Assembly: GCF_000300855.1 (NCBI RefSeq) | Contig: NZ_ALJF01000008.1 | Location: 1 to 64,000 of the forward strand | DNA: 64,000 nucleotides | DNA from: Agrobacterium albertimagni AOL15 | GTDB taxonomy: Bacteria; Pseudomonadota; Alphaproteobacteria; Rhizobiales; Rhizobiaceae | Direction of reading: 5' to 3' | Shown: positions 59,584-64,000 of the stretch, in pieces | Layout of the letters: each line of letters begins with the position of its first letter | Numbering within the stretch: position 1 is the first letter of the stretch | Translations under genes and position numbers: made by a program | The notes under the pieces: model-generated | Database searches by the model: none | The model's input: the letters and a program-made list of their open reading frames with translations, nothing else | Told to the model about the DNA's origin: nothing

Positions 59584-60792
59584 ATGCCGCTTTGGAAGCA
59601 ACTCGCCATCAGTATTGCCCTCTTGTTCATCGGCCTCTGTTCGTGGGTCTATTTTTCGCCCGGTGCCGGCCAGGCGCTCGTCTCCATGGGCGTGCCACAG
59701 TCTGTCGTCGGCCTGGTCGCTGCGACCCCGGAAGCCGAGGGGCATGACGGTCAGCGGGCGCAGGCAGGTGGGCAAGGTGGAGCCCAGGGACAAGGTCAGG
59801 GCCAAGGCAATCGGCGCGGCGGCGGCAACCAGCCCATTCTTGTCGCAACCGAGGCTGTCGCGATCGGTGTGGTCAATGACCGGCTGAGCGCCATCGGCGA
59901 CGGTGAGGCTGTCGAGGCCGTCACGGTCATGCCCCAGACGTCGGGCATGCTCGACGAGATCCTCGTTTCTTCCGGCCAGAAGGTCAGCAAGGGCGACATT
60001 ATCGCCCGGCTCGATCGCGAGGAGCAGGTCATCCTGCGCGATCAGGCTGCCGTCGCGCTTCGCAGTGCGAAAGAGAAGGCCGAATCATACCGTAATCTCC
60101 AGAGCTTTTCACGCCTCGACGTGCTCGACGCGCAGATCGCGGAGGAGCAGGCGCAGCTGCAGCTCACCACCGCCGAGCTCAATCTGAAGCGCCGCGACAT
60201 CGTCGCACCCATCGACGGTATCATCGGTATCGTCGGCGTGAGCGTCGGCGACAATGTCACCAATTCGACCCCCATCGTTTCGCTCGACAACCGCAGCCAG
60301 CTGCTCGTCGATTTCTGGGCGCCCGAGCGTTTTGCGGCAGCCGTGACACCCGGCATGCCGGTCGAGGCCCGGTCTGTTTCCCGTCCGGGGCAGGTTTTCC
60401 AGGGCAGCATCGAGGCGGTGGACAGCCGCGTCGATCAGGCCAGCCGGACGATCCGCATCCGCGCGAAGATCGACAACCCGGACGACGTGCTGCGCGCCGG
60501 CATGTCCTTCAACGTCGTGATGCGCTTCCCCGGCGATCAATATGCAGCGGTCAATCCGCTTGCCGTCCAGTGGGATGGCGAAGGCTCCTTCGTCTGGCAG
60601 ATCGTTGATAACAAATCCGTGAAGACGCGGGTGACCATTGTGCAGCGCAACTCGGATCAGATCCTGGTGGACGCGTCGCTCAAGGAAGGCGACGTGGTTG
60701 CCGTAGAAGGTCTGCAGCGGGTGCGAGAAGGCGGGACGGTTGAAATTGCCGGCGCGCCGCAGGAAGATCCCGAGGAGGTCGCCGCGCGATGA
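59584..60792 (+). CDS. RND efflux periplasmic adaptor (HlyD/MFP)
   Basis: 402 residues from ATG 59584. An N-terminal membrane helix (LAISIALLFIGLCSWVYF) is followed by a Gly/Gln/Arg-rich linker (residues about 55-82, repeated GQGQ), then lipoyl halves, an alpha-hairpin (SAKEKAESYRNLQSFSRLDVLDAQIAEEQAQLQ) and a beta-barrel (VTPGMPVEARSVSRPGQVF). It bridges the inner-membrane pump and an outer-membrane channel. It overlaps the pump gene by 4 bases. No outer-membrane channel gene or regulator is in the window. Confidence 0.93.
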   Translation: MPLWKQLAISIALLFIGLCSWVYFSPGAGQALVSMGVPQSVVGLVAATPEAEGHDGQRAQAGGQGGAQGQGQGQGNRRGGGNQPILVATEAVAIGVVNDRLSAIGDGEAVEAVTVMPQTSGMLDEILVSSGQKVSKGDIIARLDREEQVILRDQAAVALRSAKEKAESYRNLQSFSRLDVLDAQIAEEQAQLQLTTAELNLKRRDIVAPIDGIIGIVGVSVGDNVTNSTPIVSLDNRSQLLVDFWAPERFAAAVTPGMPVEARSVSRPGQVFQGSIEAVDSRVDQASRTIRIRAKIDNPDDVLRAGMSFNVVMRFPGDQYAAVNPLAVQWDGEGSFVWQIVDNKSVKTRVTIVQRNSDQILVDASLKEGDVVAVEGLQRVREGGTVEIAGAPQEDPEEVAAR

Positions 60793-63700
60793 GCTCTACA
60801 GAGAACGGTTCCGAACAGTCCGGACGTAGCTTCACTGCGCTTTTCGTTCGTCGCCCGGTGCTGGCCGCCGTGCTCAACACGCTCCTGGTCGTTGCGGGCC
60901 TTGCCGCGCTTGCCGGCATTGAAATCCGCGAACTGCCCGATGTCGACCAGCCGGTCATCACCGTCAGCACGAATTATGATGGTGCGTCTGCGCAGACCAT
61001 GGACCAGGAAGTCACCCGAACCATCGAGGGTGCTGTCGCCCGGGTGAGCGGGCTGAAATCCATGTCGTCTCGATCTTCGTTTGGTCAAAGCCGCACGACG
61101 CTTGAGTTCAGCGACAATGTCGACCTTGCTGTCGCCGCGAATGACGTACGCGATGCCCTCGGTCGGATACGCAACCAGCTTCCCGACGATGTCGATGAAC
61201 CGCGCATCGTCAAGGCGGATGCGGACTCGCAGCCGATCATGCGTCTCGGCGTGACATCCAGCACGCTTTCCATGGAAGACCTGACGCTTCTGGTCGAGAA
61301 CGAGATCTCCGACCGTCTGGCCGCCGTGGATGGCGTGGCCGACGTCCAGATCTATGGCGATCAGGAGAAGGTCTTCCGCGTCGACGTCAACCAGGCGGCA
61401 CTCGCCAGCCGTGGCTTGAGCGTCGCCGATCTTGCTTCCAGTCTGCAGAATGCTTCGCTCGACGTGCCGGCAGGTTCGCTCGAATCGCAGACGCAGGACA
61501 TCGTCGTCCGTGCCACCGCAAACCTCACCACGGTCGAGGACTTCGAAAACGTCCTGATTGGCGAACGCGTCCGCCTGCGCGACGTGGCCACCGTGACGCT
61601 CGGCCCCGATGACGGCTCGACATCGCTGCGCTCCAACGGGGTGCCTGGCGTCGGCCTTGGTGTCATCCGCCAGGCACAGTCCAATACGCTCAACATTTCG
61701 GCCGGCGTTCATGCAGCCGTCGAGGGGATGCAGGACGCTCTGCCCGAGGGTACACGTGTGATCGTCACCAGTGACGATGCGGTGTTCATCCAGGGCGCCT
61801 TGCACGAGGTCGAAATCGCGCTCGGCCTGTCTGCGGCAATCGTGCTGGTCGTCCTGTTCCTTTTCCTGCGCGACTGGCGGGCGACGCTGATCCCGGCGCT
61901 GACGATGCCCGTTGCCTTGATCGGCACCTTGGCTGCGATCTATATGGTCGGGTTCTCGATCAACATCCTCACGCTGCTCGCGATCGTTCTTGCCACGGGC
62001 CTCGTCGTCGATGACGCGATCGTCGTGCTTGAGAACATCGTGCGCCGTCGTGGAGAGGGCTTGGGCCCCCGTGCCGCGGCCGTGCTCGGTGCGCAAGAGG
62101 TGTTCTTTGCCGTTCTCGCAACGACGGCGACCCTTGCCGCCGTCTTCGTCCCGCTGTCCTTCCTGCCCGGACAGCTCGGTGGCCTTTTCCGCGAATTCGG
62201 CTTTGTGCTGGCCTTTGCAGTGCTTCTGTCGTCCATCACGGCGCTGACGCTCTGCCCGATGATGGCCTCGCGCATGTTGTCGCGCGAGCAAGAGAAGGAT
62301 CACGGCGTGCTCGGTGCCGTGGGTCGTCGCTTCGCGAACTTCTACGCGCGGACGCTGCGGGGCTGCCTCGGCAATCCGCTGATCGTCATCATCGTCGCCG
62401 TCGTATTCTCGGGCGCCGCCTATCTGACCTTTACCGCCATTCGCAGCGAGATCACGCCACGCGAGGATCGCTCGATGGTCATGATGCGGTTGACGACGCC
62501 GCAGGGATCGAGCCTTGCCTATACGCGTGACCAACTCCAGCGGGTCGAGGAATATCTGCAGCCGCTGCGTGACAGCGGTGAAATCCAGAACATTTTCTCG
62601 ATTTCCGGACAGGGCTCGTCCAACAGCGCCTTCATGGTGATGACGCTCGCCCCCTGGTCGGAACGCAGCCGCACACAGGACCAGATCGCCCAGGACATCA
62701 ATGCGGCGACAGCCAAAGTGCCGGCCTTGCGCGGTAACGTCTTCCAGTCCAACAGCCTGAGGATCCGCGGTGCGGGCAGCGGACTGCAGATGGCCATGGT
62801 CGGATCCAGCCATGAGAACCTGACGGAAGCTGTGCTATTGGTGGTCGAGCAGATGCGCGACCGACCGGAATTCCAGACGCCGCGGATCGACAATGAGCCG
62901 ACGCAGGCGCAGATCTCGGTCACCATCAATCGTGAACGGGCGTCGGACCTCGGCATCGATATCGGTGCGATCGGAACCTCGTTGCAGGCGCTCCTCGAAG
63001 GGCGATCGGTCACCGATGTTTTCGTCGACGGCAATTCGATCCCGGTGCGGCTGGTTTCCAGCACGCAGCCGATCAATGACCCGACGGACCTTGAAAACAT
63101 CTTCCTGACCACATCGGATGGACGGGTGGTTCCGATGTCGACCATCGCCTCGCTGCAGGAGACGGCGGTCTCGCCCACGCTCAATCGGGAACAGCAACTC
63201 GCATCGGTATCATTCTCGGCAGGGCTCGCCGATGGCGTGGCGCTCGGGGATGCGGTCGAAGTTGCGACGCAGTTGGCACAGCCACTTCTGCCGCCGGGTT
63301 CGCGCCTGATTCCGCTGGCCGAAGCGGCGACGCTGGAAGAGAACAGCTATGGCATGGCGCTGACCTTCGGCTTCGCGGTTGCGATCATCTTCCTGGTGCT
63401 TGCCGCACAGTTCGAAAGCGTGGTCTCCTCGCTGATCATCATGGCGACGGTGCCGCTCGGCCTTGCCTGTGCCGTCTTCGCGCTTGTCGTCACCGGCTCG
63501 ACGCTCAACATCTACAGTCAGATCGGCCTCGTTCTGCTTGTCGGTGTCATGGCGAAGAACGGCATTCTGATCGTCGAATTTGCCAACCAGTTGCGTGATC
63601 GCGGGCTTTCCGTTCGCGAGGCGATCGAAACGGCCTGCGCCATCCGTCTTCGCCCGGTGATGATGACGATGATCGCGACCGTGCTCGGCGGCGTGCCGTT

Positions 63701-63938
63701 GGTGCTGGCGCAGGGCGCCGGTGCTGAAGCGCGCATCGCGCTCGGCTGGGTCATCGTTGGCGGTCTCGGTTTTGCAACGCTCGTGACGCTTTACATCACG
63801 CCGGTCGCCTATCTCCTGCTTGCCCGCTTCTCCAAGCCGCATGCCCAGGAAGAAGCGCGCCTGAAGACGGAACTCGAGGATGCCACGCTGAAGATCGCCA
63901 ATGATCGCGGCGCGCCGCCGAGGGTTGCGGCCGAGTAA
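60789..63938 (+). CDS. RND efflux pump inner-membrane subunit (HAE1 type)
   Basis: 1049 residues, the usual AcrB length, with twelve membrane helices in two halves, each with a large periplasmic loop. The proton-relay aspartate pair is visible in TM4 (GLVVDDAIVVLENI) and the lysine in TM10 (GVMAKNGILIVEF). N-terminal FVRRPVLAAVLNTLLVVAGL is typical. It exports hydrophobic or amphiphilic compounds by proton exchange; the substrate is unknown. The operon is adaptor then pump. The C-terminus lacks the long tail seen in AcrB partners of some strains. Confidence 0.94.
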   Translation: MSSTENGSEQSGRSFTALFVRRPVLAAVLNTLLVVAGLAALAGIEIRELPDVDQPVITVSTNYDGASAQTMDQEVTRTIEGAVARVSGLKSMSSRSSFGQSRTTLEFSDNVDLAVAANDVRDALGRIRNQLPDDVDEPRIVKADADSQPIMRLGVTSSTLSMEDLTLLVENEISDRLAAVDGVADVQIYGDQEKVFRVDVNQAALASRGLSVADLASSLQNASLDVPAGSLESQTQDIVVRATANLTTVEDFENVLIGERVRLRDVATVTLGPDDGSTSLRSNGVPGVGLGVIRQAQSNTLNISAGVHAAVEGMQDALPEGTRVIVTSDDAVFIQGALHEVEIALGLSAAIVLVVLFLFLRDWRATLIPALTMPVALIGTLAAIYMVGFSINILTLLAIVLATGLVVDDAIVVLENIVRRRGEGLGPRAAAVLGAQEVFFAVLATTATLAAVFVPLSFLPGQLGGLFREFGFVLAFAVLLSSITALTLCPMMASRMLSREQEKDHGVLGAVGRRFANFYARTLRGCLGNPLIVIIVAVVFSGAAYLTFTAIRSEITPREDRSMVMMRLTTPQGSSLAYTRDQLQRVEEYLQPLRDSGEIQNIFSISGQGSSNSAFMVMTLAPWSERSRTQDQIAQDINAATAKVPALRGNVFQSNSLRIRGAGSGLQMAMVGSSHENLTEAVLLVVEQMRDRPEFQTPRIDNEPTQAQISVTINRERASDLGIDIGAIGTSLQALLEGRSVTDVFVDGNSIPVRLVSSTQPINDPTDLENIFLTTSDGRVVPMSTIASLQETAVSPTLNREQQLASVSFSAGLADGVALGDAVEVATQLAQPLLPPGSRLIPLAEAATLEENSYGMALTFGFAVAIIFLVLAAQFESVVSSLIIMATVPLGLACAVFALVVTGSTLNIYSQIGLVLLVGVMAKNGILIVEFANQLRDRGLSVREAIETACAIRLRPVMMTMIATVLGGVPLVLAQGAGAEARIALGWVIVGGLGFATLVTLYITPVAYLLLARFSKPHAQEEARLKTELEDATLKIANDRGAPPRVAAE

Positions 63939-64000
63939 GACGAAGAGCTCGCCTCTGCGGCTGTCTGACGACTGGACAATCTCCGAGCCCTATCCCATAG
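63939..64000. other. end of window, no feature seen
   Basis: 62 bases after the pump gene. No hairpin with a T-run is evident before the edge. Confidence 0.4.

Noticed and set aside
60657..62813. 718-codon antisense frame across the RND pump
   Set aside because: Shadow of the pump gene; no recognisable motif.

Overview
The window is a contiguous stretch of a high-GC alphaproteobacterial chromosome, almost certainly from the Rhizobiaceae (Rhizobium/Agrobacterium/Ensifer relatives). The evidence is the complete dcw cluster in rhizobial order ending ftsQ-ftsA-ftsZ-lpxC, an FtsZ with a long Pro/Gln-rich linker and the tail EIPAFLRRQ, an alphaproteobacterial RNase P RNA immediately upstream of mraZ, the TIGR02587/TIGR02588 pair, DUF6074 and DUF1127 small proteins. 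No phage, insertion sequence, CRISPR array, tRNA or rRNA was seen. Most of the window is core genome.

Layout. 1-3065: the tail of a DnaJ-domain protein, an amidase with a peptidoglycan-binding domain, a small lytic transglycosylase and a FAD oxidoreductase. 3144-3540: rnpB. 3541-3922: control region of the division cluster with four CCCA boxes at exact 10-bp spacing, the probable MraZ operator. 3926-25057: mraZ, rsmH, ftsL, ftsI, murE, murF, mraY, murD, ftsW, murG, murC, murB, a GGDEF diguanylate cyclase, ddl, ftsQ, ftsA, ftsZ and lpxC, all on the + strand and mostly overlapping or nearly touching. These genes make the lipid-linked peptidoglycan precursor (murC-F, mraY, murG, murB, ddl), polymerise it at the septum (ftsW, ftsI), build the ring (ftsA, ftsZ, ftsQ, ftsL) and commit to lipid A (lpxC). 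25277-32754: bamD, recN, a cardiolipin synthase, an endonuclease/phosphatase-fold protein and ligA.

32757-43744 is mainly on the - strand: a second GGDEF protein resembling the first, the TIGR02588/TIGR02587 pair, a DEAD-box RNA helicase with a Lys-rich repeat tail, a GNAT acetyltransferase, (on +) a DEDDh exonuclease and creA, a small secreted protein, a cheW plus chemoreceptor pair and a DUF2189 membrane protein. 43882-48153 (+ strand apart from a DUF1127 gene) holds a 51-residue membrane protein, an SCO copper chaperone, prmA and an aminopeptidase P. 48157-52281 (- strand) holds azlD/azlC, a hypothetical gene, panB/panC and pncA. 52435-63938 holds a membrane PQQ glucose dehydrogenase, a DUF6074 protein, tdk, a family 25 glycosyltransferase, uvrD and an RND efflux adaptor/pump pair.

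The most unusual item is ligA. Its first ~165 codons are AT-rich (about 46% GC by hand count, against over 60% nearby) and encode a sequence that does not look like a standard LigA NAD-binding domain Ia, while everything from about residue 165 onward is an ordinary rhizobial LigA. This looks like a recombinational replacement of the enzyme's 5' end. Other points of interest are the c-di-GMP cyclase gene placed inside the division cluster with a hairpin over its ribosome-binding site, and several clean palindromes in intergenic DNA.
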